Assembly (NCBI GenBank): GCA_019117605.1
Contig: DWZK01000101.1
Location: 1 to 55,082 of the forward strand
Origin: Candidatus Intestinimonas stercoravium
GTDB lineage: Bacteria > Bacillota > Clostridia > Oscillospirales > Oscillospiraceae
Direction of reading: 5' to 3'
Length of the DNA stretch: 55,082 bases
The translations under genes were made by a program, and so were the position numbers. Under the pieces are notes generated by a model that saw only the letters and a list, made by a program, of their open reading frames with translations, made no database searches and was not told the origin of the DNA. This document shows positions 42,571 to 50,816 of this stretch, in pieces (the stretch's first letter is position 1; each line of letters begins with the position of its first letter).

Positions 42571-43401
42571 CTATCTCGCCATGGTGGACCCCCGCCCGTG
42601 GACCGTTTTGACATCGGTGATGATGACGAAGGCCTCTGGGTCGATGGACAGCGCCCTCTCTCTCAGGCGGGGGAGCTCCCGATGGGTCACCACGCTGAGC
42701 ACGGCCTGCTGCCGCCTCCCCTCATATCCGGTGCAGATCTCTACGAACGTCATGCCCCGGTCCACTTCGTTCCGGATACAGGCCCCGATCTCCCGGTAGC
42801 GGGGCGAGACGATCAGGACCTGGGCCTGTCCCGCCCCGATGACGATCACTTTGTCCACCACCACGCCGATCATCAGCGCGGTGAGCATCCCGTAGACGAT
42901 CCGGTCCGGCGTGGAGGAGACGGCCTGCCCCAGCAGGATCAGCATATCCATGGCGCAGAGACAGGTGGCCACCGGGACGCCCGTCCACCGGCTGAGCAGG
43001 ATCGCGGGGATATCCATCCCCCCGGTAGAGGCCCCGCTCCCGATCACCAGCCCCACGCCCAGGCCGCTGAGCAGAGCCGCGCCGATGCAGGCCGTCAGCA
43101 TGTCCTCTACCAGGGGCCGGGTCAGGAAATGCTGCACGATGTCGAGGGATATGGGGTAGAGCACGGTGCTGAGCAGGGTCGTCATGGCGAACCGCCGGCC
43201 CAGGAGGAGCAGGCCCAGGAGAAAGGCGGCGGCGTTGATGAGCGCCACCGCCGCCGGCACATCCAGCGGGCAGAGCCGGGCGAGGATCAGGGCCAGCCCT
43301 GTGCTCCCCGTGGCCATCAGCCCGTTGGGCAGCAGGAAAGCGGCCGCAGCCGCAGCGAGCAGCAGATCCCCCAGCGCGATCTTCAGCACCGTCTTCAGCA
43401 T
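42571..43401 (-). CDS. YitT-family membrane protein (DUF161/DUF2179)
   Basis: The 276-residue protein has five to six membrane spans in residues 1-185 (GDLLLAAAAAAFLLPNGLMATGSTG start, GSGASTGGMDIPAI) and a cytoplasmic DUF2179 domain (about 195-270; GMTFVEICTGYEGRRQQAVLSVV). The family is widespread in Firmicutes, and its transport substrate is unknown. ATG 43401 follows GGAGGGA. It is monocistronic and divergent from the amidohydrolase/ABC locus. Confidence 0.92.
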   Translation of the reverse strand: MLKTVLKIALGDLLLAAAAAAFLLPNGLMATGSTGLALILARLCPLDVPAAVALINAAAFLLGLLLLGRRFAMTTLLSTVLYPISLDIVQHFLTRPLVEDMLTACIGAALLSGLGVGLVIGSGASTGGMDIPAILLSRWTGVPVATCLCAMDMLILLGQAVSSTPDRIVYGMLTALMIGVVVDKVIVIGAGQAQVLIVSPRYREIGACIRNEVDRGMTFVEICTGYEGRRQQAVLSVVTHRELPRLRERALSIDPEAFVIITDVKTVHGRGSTMAR

Positions 43402-43549
43402 CCTGTCTATCCCTCCGTCCGCATCTCCGGCGCGGTCCCGCCGGTGGCAGGAGTATACCACAGAAGGGCACCTGCGGTAACAGGTCCGGTGCAAGATCGT
43501 GGATCTTCCCATAAAACGATCGCTTGTGGGCAGAGCGACGGATCGTTGT

Positions 43550-43579
43550 TTGTCCCGTACCGGCCCCCTGTGCTATATT
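43550..43579 (+). promoter_or_regulatory. Promoter of amidohydrolase/dipeptide ABC locus
   Basis: TTGTCC-N18-TATATT, 36 bp upstream of the TTG start at 43616. Confidence 0.65.
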
Positions 43580-43615
43580 GAGCTCGACATCACAGGGGAA
43601 GGAAGGGGTGTTCTC

Positions 43616-44430
43616 TTGAGATACGCTCTGCTGTGTGGGGGACTGTTCTGCGGAGACGGCTCCCCCGTGCGACGTGATATGACCGTCCTGACAGAGGGCG
43701 TCCGCATCGCCGCCGTGCTCCCCGGGACTGCGGCGCCGGAGGGATACGAGGCCGTGGACCTGACCGGCTGCTGCGTCACGCCGGGACTGATCGACGGACA
43801 CGTCCATCTGACCTCCACCGGCCTGGAGCCCCAGGGCGAGGGCGCCTATGTACTGCCGGGAGAGCTGACCCTCCGGGCGGCGGAGAACGCCAGGCGGGAC
43901 CTCATGGCCGGCTTCACCACTGTGCGGGACTGCGGCGCGGAGGAATACATCAACCACAGCATCCGGGACGCGGTGGCCCGCGGCGACCTGGAGGGTCCCA
44001 GGGTATTCTCCTGCGGGCGGTGCATCACCCCCACCGGCGGGCATGCCGACCGGCTCTACAGCCCCTATATGGAGAGCCATGTCCAGGCGGCGATCCCGGT
44101 GGACGGCCCGGTGGAGGCCCGCAGAGCCGCCCGGCTCAACATGAAATTCGGTGCCGACTTCCTCAAAGTCATGGTGACAGGCGGCGTGATCTGCGCGGGC
44201 TCCGCCGTGGGGAAGCAGTATATGGCGGCGGACGAGCTGGCGGCGGTGGTGGAGGTGGCGGGCCTCTATGGTGTGCATACCGCCGCCCATGCCCACGGCA
44301 CCGCCGGCATCAAGGCCGCCGCCCGTGCGGGCATCACCTCGGTGGAACACGCCATGATGATGGACGACGAGGCGGTGGACCTCTTCTGCGAGAAGGGGAC
44401 CTACCACACCCCCACCATCATCACCGGTGA
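43616..44430 (+). pseudogene. 5' fragment of metal-dependent amidohydrolase
   Basis: The first 270 or so residues of an imidazolonepropionase/prolidase-type amidohydrolase. They show the HxH metal motif in GLIDGHVHL, a likely bridging Lys in FLKVMVTGG, His in HAHGTAGI and SVEHAMMMDDE. Family members are about 400 residues. The last quarter, including the catalytic Asp (GSD-type) motif, is missing. Near 44430 the frame runs into the permease DNA in the wrong phase and ends at 45121. The TTG start at 43616 is preceded by GGAAGGAAGGGG. It should be non-functional as read, through a real deletion or an assembly join. Confidence 0.85.
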
Positions 44431-45107
44431 GCGCATCCTTGATCGCCAAGCGCCTGCCCGTCACCATGGAGATGACCCTGGCCTCCCTGCTGCTGGCTGT
44501 GGCGATCGCCGTGCCCACAGGGATCCTCTCCGCCCTCAAGCCCTACTCCATCCTGGATTATGTGGTGATGCTCCTGGCGCTGATCGGGCTGTCCATGCCC
44601 TCGTTCTGGATGGGGCTCATCCTGATCTACAACTGCTCCATCAAGCTGGGGTGGTTCCCGGTCTCCTTCATCCCGGGGGACTGGAAGTCCTACGTCATGC
44701 CCGCCATCGTCCTCGGCACGGGCATGATGGCCAGCGTGGCCAGGACCACCCGCTCCTCTATGCTGGAGGTGCTCAGTCAGGACTATATCGTGACCGCCAA
44801 GGCGAAGGGCCTGAGCAAGCGGAAGGTCATCATCCGCCACGCTCTGGGCAACGCCATGATCCCGATCGTCACCATCGTGGGCATCCAGTTCGGCTCGATG
44901 ATGAGCGGCGCCACCGTGGTGGAGAAGGTCTTCAACATCAACGGCCTGGGGAACATGCTGGTGGAACGGCAGTTCATCCCGGATATCCCGGTGGTGCTGG
45001 CCGGCGTGGTGTATGTGGCGATCGCGGTGAGCCTGGTCAATCTGTTCGTGGACCTTCTGTACGCGTTCCTGGACCCGCGCATCAAGGCAAAGATCAAGGG
45101 CTACTGA
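44427..45107 (+). pseudogene. 3' fragment of dipeptide ABC permease DppB
   Basis: The 226-residue segment aligns with the C-terminal two-thirds of DppB/OppB permeases: RLPVTMEMTLASLLLAV, LSALKPYSILDYV, the EAA-type loop SQDYIVTAKAKGLSKRKVI, and DLLYAFLDPRIKAK at the end. The usual first 85-90 residues, with the first span and the periplasmic loop, are absent. The apparent GTG at 44427 has no ribosome site. It is joined directly to the amidohydrolase fragment and followed by intact dppC, dppD and dppF genes, so one subunit of an otherwise complete importer is damaged. Confidence 0.85.
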
Positions 45108-45130
45108 GCCGGAAGGGGTGACTGGATGCC

Positions 45131-46633
45131 ATGACCCGAGAGAAACTGTTCTCAAAGCGCGTGCGCGCCCGGCGGCTGAAGGCATATCCGGAGCTGACGG
45201 CGCTGGGGATCGGCTGGGGCGCCAGCCTCATCATCGGCCTGCTGCTCCTGGCCGGCTGCTACGACCGGGAGACCGGGCTCCGTCTGGGGGGCGGCGCCCT
45301 CTTCGCGGCGCTCTACCTCTTCGCCGGGGCCCTGTGCCTGGTCCTGTATATCGCCGCACGGATACGCGTGGCCGCCGGCGGCGGCATCCCTCTCCGCAGG
45401 CTGGGCTATCTGGCCATCCTCACGGCGTTCACCGGGAACGTCTTCGCCGCCATCGCGGGGTTCTCCATCATCCGGGAGAAGCGGAGCCTGGAGTATGAGC
45501 TGTGCTATTACGCCCTGCTCAACGACCTGCTGGTCATGCTGATCTCCCTCCTCAACTACTTCAAGGATGTCCTGGCCGCCTATTTTTATGTGGGGATCGG
45601 GCTGCTGGCCGCCACGGTGGTCCTGTATCTGGCCGCCCTGGTGGCGATCGAGCGGGCCCAGGCGTCGGGACATTACCGCCGGCTGGCCCCCCTCGCCGTG
45701 GTCCTGATCCTCTCCGCCGGGCTGGGCAACCTGTTCGCCCTCCTCCTGGGGCTGGTCATCCTGGTCCGGATCAAGAACGAGGGGAACGCCCGCACGATCC
45801 AATGGGTGGACACGATCCGCCGGATCTACCGCAACTATATGGCCGTCCTGGGCTTCCTCATCATCTCTCTGCTGTTCACCCTGGCCGTGGTGAGCGCCTT
45901 CACCTTCCACTACGGCTATGCCGTCAGCAACGACTACGGCAATCTGCTGCGGGAGCCCTGTCTGGAGTATCCCTTCGGCACGGACAACCTGGGCCTGTGC
46001 GTCTTCACCCGGATCGTCTTCGGCGCCCGGATCTCGCTGATCATCGGGATCATCTCCACCGCAGTGCCCATCGTGGTCGGCGGCCTCCTGGGCGCCATGT
46101 CCGGCTACTACAGCGAACGGCTGGACAACGGCATCATGCGCATCCTGGACGTGCTCTACGCCATCCCCTCCACCCTTTTGACGATCGCCATCGTGGCGGC
46201 CTTCGGCGCCAATACTCTGAACCTGATCGTGGCGCTGAGCATCAGCAACGTGCCGGTCTACGCCCGCACCATGCGCGCCCAGGTCATGATGGCGGCCAAT
46301 TCCGAGTTCGTGGAGGCGGCCCGCTCCTGCGGCCGCCACGAGTGGCAGATCCTGGTCCTCCATATCATCCCCAACTCCCTGGCCCAGATCATCGTCCGCG
46401 CCTCGGTGAGCATCGGCATCGCCGTGCTCTCCACCAGCAGCCTGAGCTACCTGGGCCTGGGCGTGGAGCCCCATATCCCCGAGTGGGGCAACATCCTCAA
46501 GGTGGGCAGCCCATACCTGGAGACCGACCCATATCTGGCCATCTATCCCGGCCTGTTCATCATCGTCCTGGTGCTGGCCTTCAACTTTTTGGGCGACGGC
46601 CTCCGCGATGCGCTGGATCCGAAGCTCAAGTGA
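45131..46633 (+). CDS. Dipeptide ABC permease DppC with long N-terminal membrane extension
   Basis: The C-terminal 270 residues (about 230-500) are a standard DppC/OppC permease: FGTDNLGLCVFTRIVFGARISL, the coupling loop EFVEAARSCGRHEW and LGDGLRDALDPKLK. Ahead of it lie about 230 residues with roughly six more hydrophobic segments that the family (280-300 residues) lacks, so the product is 500 residues. ATG 45131 has AAGGGG 13 nt upstream. The extension is continuous with the permease in one frame and may be a fused membrane module of unknown function. Confidence 0.88.
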   Translation: MTREKLFSKRVRARRLKAYPELTALGIGWGASLIIGLLLLAGCYDRETGLRLGGGALFAALYLFAGALCLVLYIAARIRVAAGGGIPLRRLGYLAILTAFTGNVFAAIAGFSIIREKRSLEYELCYYALLNDLLVMLISLLNYFKDVLAAYFYVGIGLLAATVVLYLAALVAIERAQASGHYRRLAPLAVVLILSAGLGNLFALLLGLVILVRIKNEGNARTIQWVDTIRRIYRNYMAVLGFLIISLLFTLAVVSAFTFHYGYAVSNDYGNLLREPCLEYPFGTDNLGLCVFTRIVFGARISLIIGIISTAVPIVVGGLLGAMSGYYSERLDNGIMRILDVLYAIPSTLLTIAIVAAFGANTLNLIVALSISNVPVYARTMRAQVMMAANSEFVEAARSCGRHEWQILVLHIIPNSLAQIIVRASVSIGIAVLSTSSLSYLGLGVEPHIPEWGNILKVGSPYLETDPYLAIYPGLFIIVLVLAFNFLGDGLRDALDPKLK

Positions 46634-46645
46634 GGAGGATGAGAC

Positions 46646-47620
46646 ATGAGCCAACAGCCGATCCTGGAGATCAAAGACCTGCATGTCAACTATGTGACCG
46701 AGGACGCCACGGTCCAGGCCGTCAACGGCATCGACCTCACCATCCACAGCGGAGAGAGCCTGGGCCTGGTGGGAGAGACCGGGGCGGGGAAGACCACCAC
46801 CTGCCTCTCCATCATGCAGCTGGTGCCCGACCCTCCCGGCCTGATCACAGCGGGCAAGATCCTCTTCAAAGGGGAGGATATGATCTACAACACGGACAAG
46901 CGCAACGAGGAGATCCGGGGCAATGGGATCTCCATGATATTCCAGGACCCCATGACCGCTCTCAACCCGGTGATGACCGTGGGAGAGCAGCTCTCCGAGG
47001 TGGTCCGCGCCCACCAGAAGGTGAGCAAGGCAGAGGCCAAGCGCAAGGTGATAGAGGCGCTGGAGGTCGTAGGCGTCAAGGGGGACCGGTACGACGACTA
47101 CCCCCACCAGTTCAGCGGCGGGATGAAGCAGCGGGTCGTCATCACCATGGCCCTGCTCTGCCGGCCGGAGCTCCTCATCGCCGACGAGCCCACCACCGCC
47201 CTGGACGTCACCATCCAGGCCCAGGTGCTGGAGCTCATCAAGAAGCTCCAGCGGGAGATGGGCACCTCCCTGCTGCTCATCACCCACGACCTTGGTGTGG
47301 TGGCCGAGACCTGCGACCGGGTGGCCATCATGTACGCCGGTGAGATCGTGGAGCACGGCACGGTGGAGGAGGTGTTCCGGGACACCAGGCACCCCTATAC
47401 CCAGGGCCTGTTCGACTCCATCCCCAAGATGACCGGCCCCTGCCACCGGCTCACCCCCATCGAAGGGCTGCCGCCCGACCCCGCGGACCTGCCCCGGGGC
47501 TGCTGCTTCCACCCGCGGTGCAGATACTGCATGGACCGGTGCAGGACAGAGAAGCCGGAGGCCCGCGGCGAGGGGCATATCGTGAAATGCCACCGGGCCT
47601 GGAAGGGGGAGATGACATGA
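46646..47620 (+). CDS. Dipeptide/oligopeptide ABC ATPase DppD
   Basis: The 324-residue ATPase of a peptide-type importer has Walker A GETGAGKTT, signature FSGGMKQR, Walker B LLIADEPTTALD and H-loop LITHDLG. The C-terminal oligo_HPY domain includes cysteines (CCFHPRCRYCMDRC) that in several DppD/F proteins bind an iron-sulfur cluster. ATG 46646 follows GAGGAGG, 12 bp after dppC. It overlaps dppF by 4 bp. Confidence 0.94.
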   Translation: MSQQPILEIKDLHVNYVTEDATVQAVNGIDLTIHSGESLGLVGETGAGKTTTCLSIMQLVPDPPGLITAGKILFKGEDMIYNTDKRNEEIRGNGISMIFQDPMTALNPVMTVGEQLSEVVRAHQKVSKAEAKRKVIEALEVVGVKGDRYDDYPHQFSGGMKQRVVITMALLCRPELLIADEPTTALDVTIQAQVLELIKKLQREMGTSLLLITHDLGVVAETCDRVAIMYAGEIVEHGTVEEVFRDTRHPYTQGLFDSIPKMTGPCHRLTPIEGLPPDPADLPRGCCFHPRCRYCMDRCRTEKPEARGEGHIVKCHRAWKGEMT

Positions 47621-48573
47621 GCGCGCTGCTGGAAGTCCGCGCCCTGAGCAGATACTTCAAGGTGGCGACCGGCGTCCTCCACGCCGTGGACGATGTCTCT
47701 TTCCGCATCGAGGCGGGCAAGACCCTGGGCATCGTGGGCGAGTCCGGCTGCGGGAAATCCACCCTGGGGCGGACGATGCTCCGCCTCCAGGAGCCCACGG
47801 CCGGGCGCATCTTCTTCGACGGCATGGACATCACGGCCTTCTCCAGGGAGGAGATGCGGCAGATGCGCCGGTATATGCAGATCATCTTTCAGGACCCCTA
47901 TGCCAGCCTGGACCCCCGCCTCACCATCGCCCAGAGCATCGAGGAGCCCCTGAAGGTCTTCTTCCCCAAGATGTCGGAGCGGGAGCGGCGGGAGCGCATC
48001 GAGTCGCTCATGGAGCTGGTGGGCCTCTCCCGGCGGGACCTCAACGCCTATCCCCATGAGTTCGACGGGGGCCGGCGCCAGCGGGTGGTCATCGCCCGGG
48101 CCCTGGCGGCCGAGCCGCGCTTCGTGGTCTGCGACGAGCCGGTCAGCGCCCTGGACGTCAGCGTCCAGGCCCAGATCCTCAACCTGATGATGGACCTCCA
48201 GGAGCGGCTCCACCTCACCTACGTCTTCATCTCCCACGACCTCTCCGTGGTGCGCCACATCTCCGACCATGTGGGCGTGATGTACCTGGGCCAGCTGGTG
48301 GAATACGCGGACAAGGAGACCCTCTTCCGGGCGCCCGCCCACCCCTATACCCAGGCGCTGCTCTCCGCCATCCCCTCGGTGGACCTGGACGCCCGCCGGG
48401 AGCGCGTCCTGCTCCGGGGCGAGATCGGCTCTCCCATCGACCCCAAGCCGGGCTGCCGCTTCGCGCCCCGCTGCGGATATGCCTGTCCTGCCTGCTCCGC
48501 CGGAGACGTGGCGCTGGAGCAGATCGGCAGTGAGCACTATGTAGCCTGTACCAGATGCGGGGCCCCCTCCTGA
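47617..48573 (+). CDS. Dipeptide/oligopeptide ABC ATPase DppF
   Basis: The second ATPase of the importer, 318 residues: Walker A GESGCGKST, Walker B FVVCDEPVSALD, H-loop FISHDLS and the C-terminal oligo_HPY region with CRFAPRCGYACPAC. The ABC signature reads FDGGRRQR instead of FSGGQRQR, a variant seen in some Firmicutes homologues. The start ATG overlaps dppD (ATGA). A 7-bp hairpin covers its stop codon region (48564-48584), perhaps setting the relative expression of the binding-protein gene that follows. Confidence 0.94.
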   Translation: MSALLEVRALSRYFKVATGVLHAVDDVSFRIEAGKTLGIVGESGCGKSTLGRTMLRLQEPTAGRIFFDGMDITAFSREEMRQMRRYMQIIFQDPYASLDPRLTIAQSIEEPLKVFFPKMSERERRERIESLMELVGLSRRDLNAYPHEFDGGRRQRVVIARALAAEPRFVVCDEPVSALDVSVQAQILNLMMDLQERLHLTYVFISHDLSVVRHISDHVGVMYLGQLVEYADKETLFRAPAHPYTQALLSAIPSVDLDARRERVLLRGEIGSPIDPKPGCRFAPRCGYACPACSAGDVALEQIGSEHYVACTRCGAPS

Positions 48574-48643
48574 AGGGGGCCGGAGCCCGTGCCCCGGATG
48601 GGACGTCCCGGTCTGGCAAATATGATGAACAGGAGGCAAGGAA

Positions 48644-50473
48644 ATGAAAAGAACGATCGCGCTTTCTCTATCCCTCGCTATGCTCCTGACCGCGCTCACC
48701 GCCTGTGGGAAGCCCGCCGGAGGGGAGATCCCCGGCGCGGATGCCGGCTCCGGCGGGGAAAAGCCGGAGGTGGTGATCCTGGTCAACTCAGGCGACGGCG
48801 ACGAGCCCTACGCCAATGTGGTCCGGGACCAGCTGGCCAAGGCGGGCTTCGCCCCCACGATCAGCCTGCAGCCCGACTACGCCAGCTGGAGGGCCCAGGT
48901 GGACGCGGGCAACTTCGACCTGGCGATCACCTACTGGGTGACCACCACGGGGGCCCCGGACTATGCGATCCGGCCTGTCTTCCACTCCCAGGGCGATTTC
49001 AATCTCTACGGCATCGACGACCCCAAACTGGACGAGATGATCGACCTGGCCTCTACCCAGTCCCCGGAAGAGTATATGGAGACCTATTCCCAGATCGAGG
49101 ACTATCTGGTAGAGGAGATGGCCTATGTCCTCCCCATCTACGTCTCCATGAAGACCCTCACCTATAACTCCGACCTGCTGGAGGACGAGGGGATGCACGT
49201 CAGCAAGTCCAGGTCCATGATCTGGGAGACCGTGCGCTACAAAGACCCCGCCAACAACGACGTCCTGCCCTATACCATCAGTCAGATCTATTACGACCTC
49301 ACCCCCATGGATCCCGTCCGCTCCGACGACAGCTCCACTTTCACGCCGATCTGCAACAGCTATATCCGCCTCATCGATCTGACGGACACCGACGAGCTCA
49401 CCACCGACGGCACCCTGTCCCGCAGCTACGCCGTGGCGGACAACGGCTGTGATCTCTACTTCCTCCTCCGGGACGACGTGAACTTCTGTAAAGTGGAGGA
49501 CGGCCACGCGGTGGACACCGGGGAGCTGGTCAGCGCCGAAGACGTGGTCTACTCCATCCACCGGATGATGGACAAGGACTGCGTGCCCGACCACAAGAAC
49601 TACGCCAGCTTCGAGGCGGTGGCGGACGCGGAGATCGTCACCGACCTGGAGGCCCTCAGGGCCGTCTCCACCGGCGAAGGCCGGAGCGTGGTGGACGTGC
49701 TCCAGGAGGGCGCCCCCACCGAGATCGGGGCCCTCACCGCCGATACCGCCGCGGTGGACAATGCCGCCGGCACCTATCAGGTGGTCCGGATGTCCACCAA
49801 ATACGCCTATCCCCAGATCCTGAACTCCTTCGCCCACTCCTCCGGCGGCATCGTGAGCAAGAAGCAGATCGAGGCCATCAACGCGGAGCACCTGGCCGAT
49901 CCCGCCTCCTACGATGTCAAGACGGACGTGCTCTATGGAGAGCAGTCCTGGTTCACCGAGGGAGAGGGGTATGACAACACCATGGTGTGCAGCGGCCCCT
50001 ATATCCCCATCGTCAAGACGGACTACGGCGTGACCTTCGAGGCCAACCCCCACTACATGCCCACCAATACGGAGTTCAGCCCCACGATCAAGACCGTGGA
50101 GGTGAAGTTCATCAAGGACATGGAGAACGCTCTCTCCGCCCTGCGCGCCGGTGAGCTCCACGCCCTCTACAACATCCCCACCTCCAAGATCGATGTGGTG
50201 AAAGAGGAGCCCTTCCTCACCACCAAGGAGATCGACAGCAACGCCTACAACTACTGCGCCTTCAACTTCAAGGGGAAGTTCGCGGACATCGACCTCCGGA
50301 AGGCGGCGCAATACGCCGTGGACCAGGAGCAGCTCAGCGCGGTGTTCAATGGCCGTCTGATCCCCACCTACAGCCCTCTCACCCCCGTGCTGGGGACGGG
50401 CAAGGCCCTGAAGGCCGACCCGGCCAAGTCCGCCGAGCACCTGGAGCTCTGGCGCAGCCGCCAGACCTCCTGA
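48644..50473 (+). CDS. Dipeptide-type substrate-binding lipoprotein, apparently circularly permuted
   Basis: Secreted binding protein of the adjacent importer, 609 residues, lipobox LTAC (Cys21). Domain order is unusual. Residues about 41-200 look like the C-terminal part of SBP_bac_5 proteins (VVILVNSGDG...VVRDQLAKAGF, FDLAITYW, DDPKLDEMIDLA, YLVEEMAYVLPIY). Residues about 205-609 look like the N-terminal and middle parts (YDLTPMDPVRSDDSST, LYFLLRDDVNFCKVEDG, LVSAEDVVYSIHRMMD, CSGPYIPI, LRKAAQYAVDQEQL). They end at KADPAKSAEHLEL, exactly where the C-terminal part would normally continue. The whole fold is present in swapped order. The alternative is recombination between tandem copies. Confidence 0.85.
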   Translation: MKRTIALSLSLAMLLTALTACGKPAGGEIPGADAGSGGEKPEVVILVNSGDGDEPYANVVRDQLAKAGFAPTISLQPDYASWRAQVDAGNFDLAITYWVTTTGAPDYAIRPVFHSQGDFNLYGIDDPKLDEMIDLASTQSPEEYMETYSQIEDYLVEEMAYVLPIYVSMKTLTYNSDLLEDEGMHVSKSRSMIWETVRYKDPANNDVLPYTISQIYYDLTPMDPVRSDDSSTFTPICNSYIRLIDLTDTDELTTDGTLSRSYAVADNGCDLYFLLRDDVNFCKVEDGHAVDTGELVSAEDVVYSIHRMMDKDCVPDHKNYASFEAVADAEIVTDLEALRAVSTGEGRSVVDVLQEGAPTEIGALTADTAAVDNAAGTYQVVRMSTKYAYPQILNSFAHSSGGIVSKKQIEAINAEHLADPASYDVKTDVLYGEQSWFTEGEGYDNTMVCSGPYIPIVKTDYGVTFEANPHYMPTNTEFSPTIKTVEVKFIKDMENALSALRAGELHALYNIPTSKIDVVKEEPFLTTKEIDSNAYNYCAFNFKGKFADIDLRKAAQYAVDQEQLSAVFNGRLIPTYSPLTPVLGTGKALKADPAKSAEHLELWRSRQTS

Positions 50474-50500
50474 TCCCGCCTCTCTCACGGACAGCTCGAA

Positions 50501-50782
50501 GCCCGTCGGGGCCCCTGTTGGGGCCCCGACGGGCTCAGCGTATCGAAAAAGTCCTTTGACTTTTTCGATACGCTGTCTGACATTTTGACTTGCGTCAAAA
50601 TGTTCTTGACTGCACGCGAAAGTGGGGGCTCCCCTGGTCTAAGGTGGCTTCGCCCGAAGGCATCTGGACTGACCCCCGGCAGTCCAGACCCCCTTTCACA
50701 CTATCCCCCCGTTGCTTCTCCAGCGTGGTCCTTTTTTCAACAGTCTAAGCCCGTCGGGGCCCCAACAGGGGCCCCGACGGGC
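50501..50782. repeat. Structured intergenic repeat element, copy B
   Basis: 282 bp between convergent genes with the same order as copy A. P1 hairpin 50501-50534. P2 17-bp stem 50537-50574. P3 50580-50603. Core with GGTGGCTTCGCC. P4 50663-50688. P5 hairpin 50749-50782. P5 is the exact reverse complement of P1. P1/P5 share no sequence with those of copy A, whereas P3, P4 and the core are almost identical. P2 differs at paired positions with compensating changes. Confidence 0.85.
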
Positions 50783-50816
50783 TTCTCCATACCGGTCGGT
50801 ATGTCCGCCGCACCTC

